Shown: in pieces, positions 56,341-64,000 of the stretch
How the letters are laid out: each line of letters opens with the position of its first letter
Position numbering within the stretch: position 1 is the stretch's first letter
Assembly (NCBI GenBank): GCA_017475235.1
Contig: JAFVGA010000022.1
Location: 1 to 64,000, forward strand
Direction of reading: 5' to 3'
Length of the DNA: 64,000 nt
From: Eubacterium sp.
GTDB lineage: Bacteria; Bacillota; Clostridia; Lachnospirales; Lachnospiraceae
Position numbers and translations under genes: made by a program
The notes under the pieces: generated by a model
Told to the model about the DNA's origin: nothing
What the model saw: only the letters and a program-made list of their open reading frames with translations
Database searches by the model: none

Positions 56341-57138
56341 TTACTCCTTTCCCTCTGTGGATTCTTCATTTGAATCATCATTTTTCTTTGTACTTCCGTA
56401 ACCGTAGCCGTATCCGTAACCATAGCCATAGCCTTTGCTCTTCGCGCTCTTAAGCGGAATCGATGCTAAAACGGAAACGCCCAGTTTCTTCTCTATGTCA
56501 TCAGGAGTCTTAATCGTATCGTCAAGTACAAACATTAGAATTACCACAAGCAATGCCAAACCAAATCCTATGATGAAACCTAGCATTGTGTTCTTTTCCA
56601 CATGTGGACTTGAAGGAACTCTAGGAAGTGTGGCCTCGTCAACTGGATTGACAGCTTCTACTCCCTCCATAACCTCTTTTGTCTTTTCATTGGCGACGTC
56701 CCTAACCTTGTCAGCTATCTTCTTCGAAAGCTTAGGATCAGGACTCGACACTTTAATATCTAGTACACGAGTGTCTTCCTCCAACTCTACGTCTACCATT
56801 CCGGCCAACTGGCCAACTGAAAGATCAAGTTTCAAGTCATCTTTAACCTTTCTCAAAACAGGCTCACTAGTTAAAAGTACTCGATAGTCGTTCGCCAAGT
56901 CCGATGCGAAAGCCAAGTCACTTGAAGTCAACCCTTGTTGGTTTGGATCTTGTCTACTAACTATATACACTTTAGTAGTTGATAAATACTGTGGTGTAAT
57001 AAAGAATTCAGTATACGCAAACGCAATACCACCCACAAGTATACCTACCAAAATGATGATAGTTAACCTGCTCAGAATAGTTAAGAGCAAACCGCGAAGG
57101 TCTATCTCTATTTCATTTTTGTTATTCTGTGTTCCCAT
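56341..57138 (-). CDS. cpsC: Polysaccharide chain-length/kinase-activating membrane protein, CpsC/CapA type
   Basis: 265 residues, Wzz family. Membrane segments at ~20-42 and ~182-205 (LGFIIGFGLALLVVILMFVL) enclose an outer domain; the short cytoplasmic tail after KKLGVSVLASIPLK is the kinase-activating part. After it comes KGYGYGYGYGYGYGSTKK, an unusual Gly-Tyr repeat that echoes the CpsD tail, and an acidic end. It lies 6 bases before cpsD. Confidence 0.92.
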   Translation of the reverse strand: MGTQNNKNEIEIDLRGLLLTILSRLTIIILVGILVGGIAFAYTEFFITPQYLSTTKVYIVSRQDPNQQGLTSSDLAFASDLANDYRVLLTSEPVLRKVKDDLKLDLSVGQLAGMVDVELEEDTRVLDIKVSSPDPKLSKKIADKVRDVANEKTKEVMEGVEAVNPVDEATLPRVPSSPHVEKNTMLGFIIGFGLALLVVILMFVLDDTIKTPDDIEKKLGVSVLASIPLKSAKSKGYGYGYGYGYGYGSTKKNDDSNEESTEGKE

Positions 57139-57153
57139 GTCTTTTCCTTTCGA

Positions 57154-57882
57154 TTAAATATATTCTCCCGAAATAATCATCTCTGGGTTTCTTACTAATA
57201 ACCATTCAACATATCTCTCACCATATTTCGACGAAAGATGTTCAATACATTTTTCCCAATGGATGCCTCTTCTTCCAAGCGAATGGGCATCCGTTGCAAC
57301 AAGGTGCAACATCTCATTTTCAATCAGTTTTGTAACAAACTTTTTATCTTCTCTATATACTGATGTGGCATTTACTTGAAGATAGCATCCCATATCTACC
57401 ACATGCTGTAAGTTCGCTTTATTTATAGTTCCAATCCTTTTTCTAAACGCTCTGTATCTTTCACAGTGGGCAATGATTGGAATATATCCGCCATTTACAA
57501 GTTGACTGATTGCTCTCTCGATTGTGGCATAATCCTCTGTTGGATAAAACTCGATGAGTACATATCTGCTATTTGCCATCGTCAAAATCTTTCCAGCATT
57601 CAACTTTTCAACCATATCGTTGCAGAGCAATACTTCATTTCCAAGATACATTTTTACATCTGGAAATTCCTTTGCTACTACATCTTTTAGTTCAGCAAAA
57701 TGGTTATTCCATCTTTCAACTGAAAGATTAAAACTTTCCTCATCATAATGAGGGGTTAAAATAAGACTTCTAGCCCCTTGTTTGTACTCTTCACGAATCA
57801 TTTCAATAGATTTTTCTATTGAATCTGACCCGTCATCGACCTTAAAAAGTATGTGATTATGTATATCTATAAACCCTTGCAT
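57154..57882 (-). CDS. cpsB: Tyrosine-protein phosphatase (PHP type), CpsB/CapC
   Basis: 242 residues. PHP metal motifs: IDIHNHILFKVDDGS at the start, LTPHYDEES, HCERYRAF and ATDAHSLGRRG. It removes phosphate from the tyrosine tail of CpsD. First gene of the three-gene operon; the polysaccharide biosynthesis genes themselves are not in this window. Confidence 0.93.
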   Translation of the reverse strand: MQGFIDIHNHILFKVDDGSDSIEKSIEMIREEYKQGARSLILTPHYDEESFNLSVERWNNHFAELKDVVAKEFPDVKMYLGNEVLLCNDMVEKLNAGKILTMANSRYVLIEFYPTEDYATIERAISQLVNGGYIPIIAHCERYRAFRKRIGTINKANLQHVVDMGCYLQVNATSVYREDKKFVTKLIENEMLHLVATDAHSLGRRGIHWEKCIEHLSSKYGERYVEWLLVRNPEMIISGEYI

Positions 57883-57917
57883 ATGTGAGTCCTCCTAAAA
57901 CCCCATACTTCAGTTAC

Positions 57918-57946
57918 ATTTTACCAAAAATAAAGCAAATAAACAA
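57918..57946 (-). promoter_or_regulatory. Promoter of cpsB-cpsC-cpsD
   Basis: On the - strand TTGTTT (57941-57946), 17 bases ending in TGG, TAAAAT (57918-57923). Confidence 0.72.
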
Positions 57947-57962
57947 TAAAAATAGGTTACAT

Positions 57963-58000
57963 AAAAAGTACCCCTCCAGTCTCCTGAAGGGGTACTTTTT
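57963..58000 (-). terminator. Terminator of prfA
   Basis: A 13-bp stem AAAAAGTACCCCT with AGGGGTACTTTTT, 12-base loop, T-run on the - strand, shortly after the prfA stop. Confidence 0.9.
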
Positions 58001-58011
58001 ATATCATTTTT

Positions 58012-59079
58012 TTATTCAACTTGTGCTAATTTTGCTGCCTGATCTGCTGCTATACAACCATCTATCAATTCTTCAATATCACCGTTTAGAATCTGCTCTA
58101 ATCTGTGCGATGTAAGCTTAATTCTGTGGTCTGTAACACGTCCCTGTGGGAAGTTGTAAGTTCTGATCTTTTCTGATCTATCACCAGTACCAATCTGGCT
58201 CTTTCTAGCAGCTGATTCCTCATCTTGCTTCTTCTGACACTCTAGTTCGTATAATCTAGCTCTAAGTACTTTCAAAGCTTTATCTTTATTCTTTAGCTGT
58301 GATTTCTCATCCTGACATGAAATAACAATTCCTGTAGGGATATGTGTAAGTCTAACAGCTGAATCAGTAGTATTTACACACTGTCCACCGTTTCCTGACG
58401 CTCTAAACACATCAAATCTACAATCGTTCATATCAATCTCAACATCCACTTCTTCTGCCTCAGGCATAACTGCAACAGTAGCTGTAGATGTATGAATTCT
58501 TCCGCCTGACTCTGTAACTGGGATTCTCTGTACACGGTGAACTCCACTCTCATACTTAAGCTTTGAGTAAGCACCCTTACCGTTAACCATAAAGACTACT
58601 TCCTTAAATCCTCCCACTCCATTTTCATTTAGTGAGATAAGTTCAGTCTTCCATCCCATATTGTCAGCGTACATACAGTACATTCTATATAATTCTGCGG
58701 CAAAAAGTGCTGCCTCATCACCACCAGCTCCGCCACGAATTTCTACGACCACGTTTTTGTCGTCATTCTCATCTTTAGGAAGGAGCAAAATCTTAAGTTC
58801 ATCTTCCAACTCAGCCTGACGGTCTTTTGCCTCGTTCATTTCTTCTTTTGCCAAGTCTTTGATGTCTTCGTCGGACTCGTCTTCTAGGATTGCTAGACTC
58901 TCATCAATAGTCTCTTTGCATTTCTTGTACTCTTCGTAAGCCTCAACGATTGGTTGAAGATCACTTTGCTCTTTCATCAATTTTTTGAACTTATTCTGAT
59001 TACTGACAACATTAGGGTCATTAAGCTGCTCAGTAATCTCTTTAAGTCTCTCAACAATTGCTTCTAATTTGTCAAACAT
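58012..59079 (-). CDS. prfA: Peptide chain release factor 1
   Basis: 355 residues. It ends translation at UAA and UAG. The stop-codon tripeptide is PVT in [14 protein letters not shown] (PxT marks RF1; RF2 has SPF), and GGQ is in [15 protein letters not shown]. Full N-terminal helical domain. Followed by the terminator at 58.0 kb; prmC, which methylates its GGQ glutamine, is 12 bases upstream. Confidence 0.95.
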   Translation of the reverse strand: MFDKLEAIVERLKEITEQLNDPNVVSNQNKFKKLMKEQSDLQPIVEAYEEYKKCKETIDESLAILEDESDEDIKDLAKEEMNEAKDRQAELEDELKILLLPKDENDDKNVVVEIRGGAGGDEAALFAAELYRMYCMYADNMGWKTELISLNENGVGGFKEVVFMVNGKGAYSKLKYESGVHRVQRIPVTESGGRIHTSTATVAVMPEAEEVDVEIDMNDCRFDVFRASGNGGQCVNTTDSAVRLTHIPTGIVISCQDEKSQLKNKDKALKVLRARLYELECQKKQDEESAARKSQIGTGDRSEKIRTYNFPQGRVTDHRIKLTSHRLEQILNGDIEELIDGCIAADQAAKLAQVE

Positions 59080-59091
59080 AACTTTTCCTCT

Positions 59092-59928
59092 CTAGTTCTT
59101 TGCTATTACCACTCTGTCTAACCCTGATAAATCTTTCTTCACGACAATATCGTGGTAACCATTTTCCTCTAGTATATTTGATACTTCTTCGGCTTGGTCG
59201 AAACCAATCTCAAAGAAAATCATTCCATTTGTCTTTAAATAATCTTTTGAATCTTTAATTATTCTGCTATAAAAATCCAAACCGCTCTCTCCACCATCTA
59301 GCGCAAGTCTTGGGTCGTGGAGTTTCACTTCCTCTTGTAAATTCTCAATCTCCTCTGTCTTGATGTATGGAGGATTTGAGACGATTACGTCGAAGATGCC
59401 TTCCACATTTTCGAATAAGTCTGATTCGATAAATGTTACATCTGTGCAGTTAATCTGGTTGTTCTCCTTTGCAACTTCAATTGCATCTTTTGAAATGTCT
59501 GATGCTACAACAGTTGCATTATCGCACATATCACTGATTGTGATTGCGATACATCCAGAGCCTGTGCACATATCTAGAACTTTTAAGTATTCATCGCCCA
59601 CATACTTTACAACTTCATCCACCAGTATTTCAGTGTCGAATCTAGGAACTAAGACATTCTCATTAACCATGAATGTAAGCCCCATAAACTCTGTTTCTCC
59701 AATAATGTGTTGTACTGGAATGTGATTGATTCTTTTTTGAACTGCTTCTTCTATTTCTTCGGCGTCCACCACACTTAACACTATATCTGGATTAGCTAGG
59801 TAGTCGCTTTTTTTGATATTTGCGAAGTGTTCTAAAAGAAGCCATATATCAACTGATGCGTCTGAAATACCAGCCGCATCAAGTTTATCTGTATTTTCTT
59901 TTACAAAATCTTTAACTAAAATTTCCAA
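59092..59928 (-). CDS. prmC: Release factor glutamine methyltransferase
   Basis: 278 residues. N-terminal helical domain, then a SAM Rossmann fold with VLDMCTGSGCIAITI and the catalytic NPPY in IVSNPPYIKTEE. It methylates the GGQ glutamine of release factors. Its start overlaps the end of yqhQ by 13 bases. Pair prmC-prfA as usual. Confidence 0.94.
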   Translation of the reverse strand: MEILVKDFVKENTDKLDAAGISDASVDIWLLLEHFANIKKSDYLANPDIVLSVVDAEEIEEAVQKRINHIPVQHIIGETEFMGLTFMVNENVLVPRFDTEILVDEVVKYVGDEYLKVLDMCTGSGCIAITISDMCDNATVVASDISKDAIEVAKENNQINCTDVTFIESDLFENVEGIFDVIVSNPPYIKTEEIENLQEEVKLHDPRLALDGGESGLDFYSRIIKDSKDYLKTNGMIFFEIGFDQAEEVSNILEENGYHDIVVKKDLSGLDRVVIAKN

Positions 59929-60980
59929 TTGAATCCTGATCCTGTATTGCTATCTCTCTGTGGCAAATCATGTGGTGTAGGTCTAACGTAAGACTGTGGT
60001 TTTGCCTGTGGTCTAGGTCTAACTCTGCCTTCCACTTCAATACCGTTTTTCTCTAGATAAGCTTCCCAGTCAAAGACTGCTTCTGTAGCCTCAATTGCTA
60101 CTTCAATCATATCGTTAGTAGGTTCTCTTGTAGTAATTCTCTGCATCCAAAGACCTGGTTTACTACAAATAGTAACAAACAAGTTGTCTTTGCTTCCGGC
60201 ATATCTAATGAACTCATATGAAAGTCCAGCGATAACTGGAAGTAAAAGAATTCTAATCAAATATCTAAGCCAAATAGCTTCTGGTCTAACTAATAAGAAT
60301 ATAATAATACTTATTAGGATAATTACGAATAGGAAACTAGTTCCACATCTCTTATGGAATCTAGAACTTCTTCTAACATTTTCAACGTTTAGTGCGTGTC
60401 CAGTCTCAACGCAGTTGATACACTTGTGCTCTGCGCCGTGATACATATATGTACGTCTAATATCTTTAATTAATGCTGTGAGCATCAAGTAAACAATAAA
60501 GATAATGACTTTCAAGACACCTTCAATAACTGGCACTGTCTGCTTTGTAACCCATGAAATATGTCTCTCCATAAGATCTGCAATGAACAATGGAAGTATC
60601 ATAAACAAAGCAATCGCCAAAATAAGAGATACAACTATCGTAAATGCGATAATAATCTTCTCTGCTCTCTCGCCAAACTTTCTGTTTAGCCATCCTTCAA
60701 ACTTATCTGGCTCTAGTTCTTCTTCCTCAACAAACTGCGAAGAATAAGTTAAAGCTCTAATTCCTAAAACTAATGAATCGATTAGTTTGAAGATTCCTCT
60801 AACAAATGGAATTCTAGCAAAAACAGTTCTCTCAGATATATCTTTACGCTGTCCAACTTTACAGTCGATATCTTTATCGCCTGTTCTGACTGCTACAGAA
60901 TACCTATTCTTATTTCTCATCATTATACCCTCAAGTACTGCCTGTCCGCCAATACCTGAACAAGGTAATCTCTTACTCAT
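59916..60980 (-). CDS. yqhQ: DUF1385 membrane protein
   Basis: 354 residues. GIGGQAVLEGIMMRN at the start and YHGAEHKCINCVETG in the middle are the DUF1385 marks; five or so membrane segments (~105-130, ~150-170, ~215-250). The C-terminal ~35 residues are Arg/Pro-rich (GRVRPRPQAKPQ). Function unknown. Often upstream of prmC-prfA and downstream of rpmE, as here. Confidence 0.92.
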   Translation of the reverse strand: MSKRLPCSGIGGQAVLEGIMMRNKNRYSVAVRTGDKDIDCKVGQRKDISERTVFARIPFVRGIFKLIDSLVLGIRALTYSSQFVEEEELEPDKFEGWLNRKFGERAEKIIIAFTIVVSLILAIALFMILPLFIADLMERHISWVTKQTVPVIEGVLKVIIFIVYLMLTALIKDIRRTYMYHGAEHKCINCVETGHALNVENVRRSSRFHKRCGTSFLFVIILISIIIFLLVRPEAIWLRYLIRILLLPVIAGLSYEFIRYAGSKDNLFVTICSKPGLWMQRITTREPTNDMIEVAIEATEAVFDWEAYLEKNGIEVEGRVRPRPQAKPQSYVRPTPHDLPQRDSNTGSGFNWKF

Positions 60981-61002
60981 CTAACTACTCCTTAAAGATA
61001 CT

Positions 61003-61036
61003 CAAAAGAAAATGGGTTGAGAAACTTTCTCAACCC
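61003..61036 (-). terminator. Terminator-like hairpin between rpmE and yqhQ
   Basis: An 11-bp stem GGGTTGAGAAA with TTTCTCAACCC and a one-base centre (three or more unpaired in practice), followed by ATTTTCTTTT on the - strand. yqhQ starts 23 bases later. Confidence 0.75.
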
Positions 61037-61049
61037 GTAATCTTTAATC

Positions 61050-61250
61050 TTATTTGATACCATACTTCTTATTGAACTGGTCAACTCTACCACGAGCTGT
61101 AACAGCTTTCTGCTGTCCTGTATAGAATGGATGACACTGTGAACAAATTTCCACGTGGATATCTTCCTTTGTAGAACCAGTTACAAATGAGTTACCACAG
61201 TTACATGTAACCTTTGCTTCATGATATTCTGGATGAATTCCCTTTCTCAT
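61050..61250 (-). CDS. rpmE: Ribosomal protein L31 (zinc type)
   Basis: 66 residues from the ATG at 61250 (GAGGTG upstream); the frame opens 14 codons earlier without need. [19 protein letters not shown] carries the first CxC pair and [13 protein letters not shown] the second CxxC, so this is the zinc-bound L31. C-terminal VDQFNKKYG is typical. It has its own promoter and a folded leader. Confidence 0.95.
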   Translation of the reverse strand: MRKGIHPEYHEAKVTCNCGNSFVTGSTKEDIHVEICSQCHPFYTGQQKAVTARGRVDQFNKKYGIK

Positions 61251-61277
61251 AATTTTCACCTCATCAAATATATGTAT

Positions 61278-61349
61278 TTTAGCTTTCGCCAATTGTTTGC
61301 TTTGAAATATCGAATATCCCGAACTTAGTTCGACAATTCAATAGCCAAA
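61278..61349 (-). promoter_or_regulatory. Structured 5' leader of rpmE (probable L31 autoregulatory leader)
   Basis: On the - strand the leader folds into nested stems: TTTGGCT with AGCTAAA (61343-61349, 61278-61284), AATTGT with ACAATT (61333-61338, 61291-61296) and a hairpin CGAAC/GTTCG (61320-61332). Ribosomal protein leaders for L31 are known in Firmicutes; whether this is that class is inferred. Confidence 0.6.
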
Positions 61350-61351
61350 TT

Positions 61352-61380
61352 ATTATAGCATACGAGTATTTTCTATGCAA
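61352..61380 (-). promoter_or_regulatory. Promoter of rpmE
   Basis: On the - strand TTGCAT (61375-61380), 17 bases, perfect TATAAT (61352-61357), in the gap after rho. Confidence 0.87.
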
Positions 61381-61405
61381 CACCTAATTTATAGCCGAAA
61401 ACGGG

Positions 61406-62698
61406 TTATTTTTTAGCTATAGCTTTGACTCTTTGCACGAATTCATCGTTGTTTTTAGTCTTCGCAAAAGTGTCCACAATCTGCTCTAATGCTTCTTCTT
61501 TTCTCATTCCACTCATCTCTTTGCGGATGAAGTTTGCAGCGAACATCTCGTCTTCAGATAGGAGCAAATCCTCTCTTCTTGTACCAGACTTTGTAATGTC
61601 TATAGCCGGGAACAATCTTCTCTCTGAAAGTGCTCTATCAAGAACAAGTTCCATGTTACCAGTTCCCTTAAACTCCTCATACACCACATCGTCCATCTTG
61701 CTTCCTGTATCAACCAGCGCTGTAGCTAGAACTGTAAGACTTCCGCCTTCTCTCATATTTCTGGCTGCGCCGAAGAACTTTTTAGGCATATGTAATGCTG
61801 CTGGATCCAAACCACCTGATAATGTTCTCCCACTAGCATTAACTGTTAAGTTGTATGCTCTAGCAAGTCTTGTAATACTATCTAGAAGGATGATTACGTC
61901 TTTGCCGTGCTCGACCAAACGTTTTGCACGCTCAAGTACCATCTCGGCAACCTTCTTGTGATGCTCAGGTCTCTCATCGAATGTCGAGTGAATAACTTCA
62001 ACATTGTCGCCCTGAATCGCTTCCTTGATGTCCGTAACTTCCTCAGGTCTTTCATCTATAAGAAGAATGATAATTTCCATCTCTGGATTATTTTTTAGGA
62101 CCGCGTTTGCTGTCTCTTTTAGAAGTGTTGTCTTTCCTGCCTTTGGAGGAGAAACAATCATACCTCTCTGTCCCTTACCGATTGGACTGATTAAATCAAC
62201 CATTCTCATCGCGATGCTATGTCCATCAGTCTCCAACGAAATACGCTCTGATGGGAATACTGAAGTCAAATCCTCAAAACTTGGTCTGTTTATAACTTTG
62301 TCTAGGTCTTCGCCGTTCACTTGGTCTACATAGTAGATTGCGCCAAAGTTCTCTCCCTCTCTCTTAGGACGAACACGGCCTGTCACATAGTCACCAGTCT
62401 TAAGTCTAAATCTTCTGATTTGTGACTGCGCAACATACACATCATCATCGCCCGACAAATAGTTATCAGACCTCAAGAATCCATATCCATCCTGGCAAAC
62501 TTCCAAGATACCTGTAGTAGTCTCGCCGTTTTCGTTAGGTACTTCATCTTTGTGAGTGACCCCATCATCCTTTGAATCAAGCTCAGCTAGCATATCAACT
62601 AACTGCTGCTTGCGTAAAGATGAAACACCCTTTATTCCTTTTTCCTTTGCAATTTCTCTAAGTTCACTTACAGGAAGTGCTGATAGTTTTTCTTTCAT
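61406..62698 (-). CDS. rho: Transcription termination factor Rho
   Basis: 430 residues, RNA-dependent hexameric ATPase. Rho_N domain ([23 protein letters not shown]), cold-shock-like RNA domain with [27 protein letters not shown] (residues ~70-95), Walker [13 protein letters not shown], Walker [18 protein letters not shown]. No large insertion in the N-terminal part. Upstream are the DUF4364-like gene and ysxC on the same strand. Confidence 0.96.
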   Translation of the reverse strand: MKEKLSALPVSELREIAKEKGIKGVSSLRKQQLVDMLAELDSKDDGVTHKDEVPNENGETTTGILEVCQDGYGFLRSDNYLSGDDDVYVAQSQIRRFRLKTGDYVTGRVRPKREGENFGAIYYVDQVNGEDLDKVINRPSFEDLTSVFPSERISLETDGHSIAMRMVDLISPIGKGQRGMIVSPPKAGKTTLLKETANAVLKNNPEMEIIILLIDERPEEVTDIKEAIQGDNVEVIHSTFDERPEHHKKVAEMVLERAKRLVEHGKDVIILLDSITRLARAYNLTVNASGRTLSGGLDPAALHMPKKFFGAARNMREGGSLTVLATALVDTGSKMDDVVYEEFKGTGNMELVLDRALSERRLFPAIDITKSGTRREDLLLSEDEMFAANFIRKEMSGMRKEEALEQIVDTFAKTKNNDEFVQRVKAIAKK

Positions 62699-62700
62699 TT

Positions 62701-63237
62701 TTACTCCTTTGGTACCTTACCCAATTTTTCAATAATGTATTGATATATTTCCTGACTGTTATCTTTTGTATCAAACGCACCGCACATATGAGATGCAGTC
62801 TCTCTATCGGGTGCCGCTATATTAATCTCGATTAGAGTTCCGTCACCCTCTTTGACTTGGCAATGAACAATGTAGTCTCCATTTGAAGCTTGATAGTAAT
62901 CGGATGTTGTTCCAATCTCGTTACGAAGCTCGTACTTATTTTCAATCAAGTACATATCGACCTCGTCCACAATCGAGTTAGAAATCTTATTCTCAAAGAA
63001 TTTCAAACTCTCTCTTCCTTCTGCTGTCAAATGATAGTAAGTGGTGTTTCTGTTTTCATTCGAGAAAACAAATCCAGCCTCGATCAACTCATTCAAACAT
63101 TTCTGAACCGTGAAATAGTTTGTGTACTCATTCTCAGTAAAGAACTGTGTAATCTGTGAGTTCGTCAAAGGAAAATCCACTTTGTCCAACATGTGCATTA
63201 TTATTAACTTGTAAAGCACGACCATGTCTAATGCCAT
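62701..63237 (-). CDS. DUF4364-like winged-helix protein
   Basis: 178 residues from the ATG at 63237 (GAGG 7 bases upstream). N-terminal winged helix: KLIIMHMLDKVDFPLTNSQITQFF and YHLTAEGRESLKFFE look like PadR/MarR-type DNA binding; the rest is an alpha/beta domain (YIVHCQVKEGDGTLIEINIAAPDRE). Pattern agrees with DUF4364 as I remember it. Possibly a transcription regulator; target unknown. Two bases before rho on the same strand. Confidence 0.8.
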   Translation of the reverse strand: MALDMVVLYKLIIMHMLDKVDFPLTNSQITQFFTENEYTNYFTVQKCLNELIEAGFVFSNENRNTTYYHLTAEGRESLKFFENKISNSIVDEVDMYLIENKYELRNEIGTTSDYYQASNGDYIVHCQVKEGDGTLIEINIAAPDRETASHMCGAFDTKDNSQEIYQYIIEKLGKVPKE

Positions 63238-63239
63238 AA

Positions 63240-63827
63240 CTAATCCTCGCAAATCTCTTCAATTAAATCTAATATCTCATCCTTACCCTGCTTTGTAACA
63301 GCCGAGAAAGGAATAACAATTGTATCTTTCACTACTCCTAGACTCTCTTTAAGAATCTTCAAATTCTTCTGCACTTGGCTTCTCTTTAGTTTGTCCAACT
63401 TTGTGGCGATGATGATTGGGTAGAATCCCATCTCCAACATCCACTGATACATCTGTACATCGTTTTTCGAAGCCTCATGTCTTATATCGACAAGCAAAAA
63501 TACAGCCCTTAGCTGCTCTGATGTGTTTAGATAGTTTTCTATCATCACACCCCATTTTTCTTTTTCACTTTTAGAAACTTTGGCGTATCCATATCCAGGC
63601 AAGTCCACAAAGTATAACTCTTTATTTATATTATAGTAATTAATCGTTTGGGTTTTTCCAGGGGAAGATGATGTCCTGGCAAGAGCCTTTCTGTTTACAA
63701 GGCCGTTGATAAGGGATGATTTTCCAACATTGGATTTACCAGCGAAAGCTATCTCAGGCATAGTATTTTGAGGTAGCTTGCTAGTAACTCCACATACAGT
63801 TTCTAACTCTGCATTTTTAACTTTCAT
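63240..63827 (-). CDS. ysxC: Ribosome biogenesis GTPase YsxC/EngB
   Basis: 195 residues. G1 GKSNVGKSSLINGL, G2 region SSSPGKTQTINYY, G3 DLPGYGYAKVSK, G4 TKLDKL. It is needed for 50S subunit assembly. Its ATG shares a base with the lon stop (TAATG), the usual lon-ysxC order. Confidence 0.96.
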   Translation of the reverse strand: MKVKNAELETVCGVTSKLPQNTMPEIAFAGKSNVGKSSLINGLVNRKALARTSSSPGKTQTINYYNINKELYFVDLPGYGYAKVSKSEKEKWGVMIENYLNTSEQLRAVFLLVDIRHEASKNDVQMYQWMLEMGFYPIIIATKLDKLKRSQVQKNLKILKESLGVVKDTIVIPFSAVTKQGKDEILDLIEEICED

Positions 63828-64000
63828 TATTTTTCCTTTAAAGCATTCTTCAAAACTTGATTCATTGTCTTTACAAATACAACCTCAAGTCCATCCGTAA
63901 TCTCTTTATCTAGTTCTTGAACTTCTGGCTTATTCTTAAATGGCACTAAAACTTTCTCGATACCAGCATTCTTTGCTGCAAGAAGTTTTTCTTTCACACC
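63827..64000 (-). CDS. lon: Lon protease, last 57 residues (5' part outside window)
   Basis: The frame is open to the window edge and ends at TAA (63827-63829). The sequence GVKEKLLAAKNAGIEKVLVP, then KNKPEVQELDKEITDGLEVVFVKTMNQVL, is the C-terminal end of the Lon proteolytic domain (GGIKEKVLAAHRAGI type). The catalytic Ser and Lys lie further upstream and outside or at the edge. Position before ysxC is typical. Confidence 0.88.
   Translation of the reverse strand, partial: GVKEKLLAAKNAGIEKVLVPFKNKPEVQELDKEITDGLEVVFVKTMNQVLKNALKEK

Overview
The window reads as one chromosomal segment of an anaerobic Firmicute of the Lachnospiraceae type. Evidence: A+T-rich coding sequence with strong GGAGG ribosome sites; a complete butyrate route ending in butyrate kinase rather than butyryl-CoA:acetate CoA-transferase; several protein families I know mainly from Lachnospiraceae (DUF5688-, DUF975- and DUF4364-like, and an Hsp70-like/giant-protein pair); and gut-type secreted glycosidases. 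The combination of ptb-buk with an endo-beta-glucanase recalls Coprococcus eutactus relatives, but I cannot fix the species.

Layout. 1-10.6 kb: ptb (partial) and buk on +, facing a secreted GH16 glucanase and the operon thl-crt-hbd-bcd-etfB-etfA on -, driven by one strong promoter whose -10 lies inside a Rex-type operator. 10.7-20.1 kb: a secreted papain-like peptidase, a DUF975 membrane protein, ilvE, an NAD-dependent ligase, rluF, a membrane protein, tRNA-Arg(CCG) and a DUF5688-like gene. 20.2-25.5 kb: a nested palindromic element, typA, yigZ and a class A penicillin-binding protein. 25.5-29.0 kb: an accessory patch with a beta-glucuronidase between two direct copies of a 60-bp palindrome, and an A+T-rich secreted protein gene next to a duplicated 3' end of gdhA. 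29.0-32.3 kb: gdhA and putP, divergent.

32.3-46.6 kb: one long - strand operon: a small-multidrug-export-like protein, a small membrane protein, rarA, a giant Ig-like/solenoid protein, a DnaK-like protein without lid, a TPR protein, valS, a 47-residue protein, a zinc-ribbon/TPR/membrane protein and an LtaS-type enzyme. The uncharacterised part of this operon is the best candidate for an undescribed system. 46.6-49.4 kb: clpB behind an array of GAGTA repeats. 49.4-55.6 kb: an operon of an HPr-kinase-like protein, PqqD-like protein, ABC exporter, glmM, VanZ-like protein, hisC and a TM2 protein. 55.6-57.9 kb: the cpsB-cpsC-cpsD tyrosine-phosphoregulatory module for surface polysaccharide. 58.0-64.0 kb: housekeeping genes prfA, prmC, yqhQ, rpmE with a structured leader, rho, a DUF4364-like gene, ysxC and the end of lon.

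A recurrent style is an intrinsic-terminator hairpin placed between two same-strand genes with too little room for a new promoter (seven cases), suggesting partial termination as a way of setting expression ratios. I saw no rRNA, CRISPR array, insertion sequence or phage gene.
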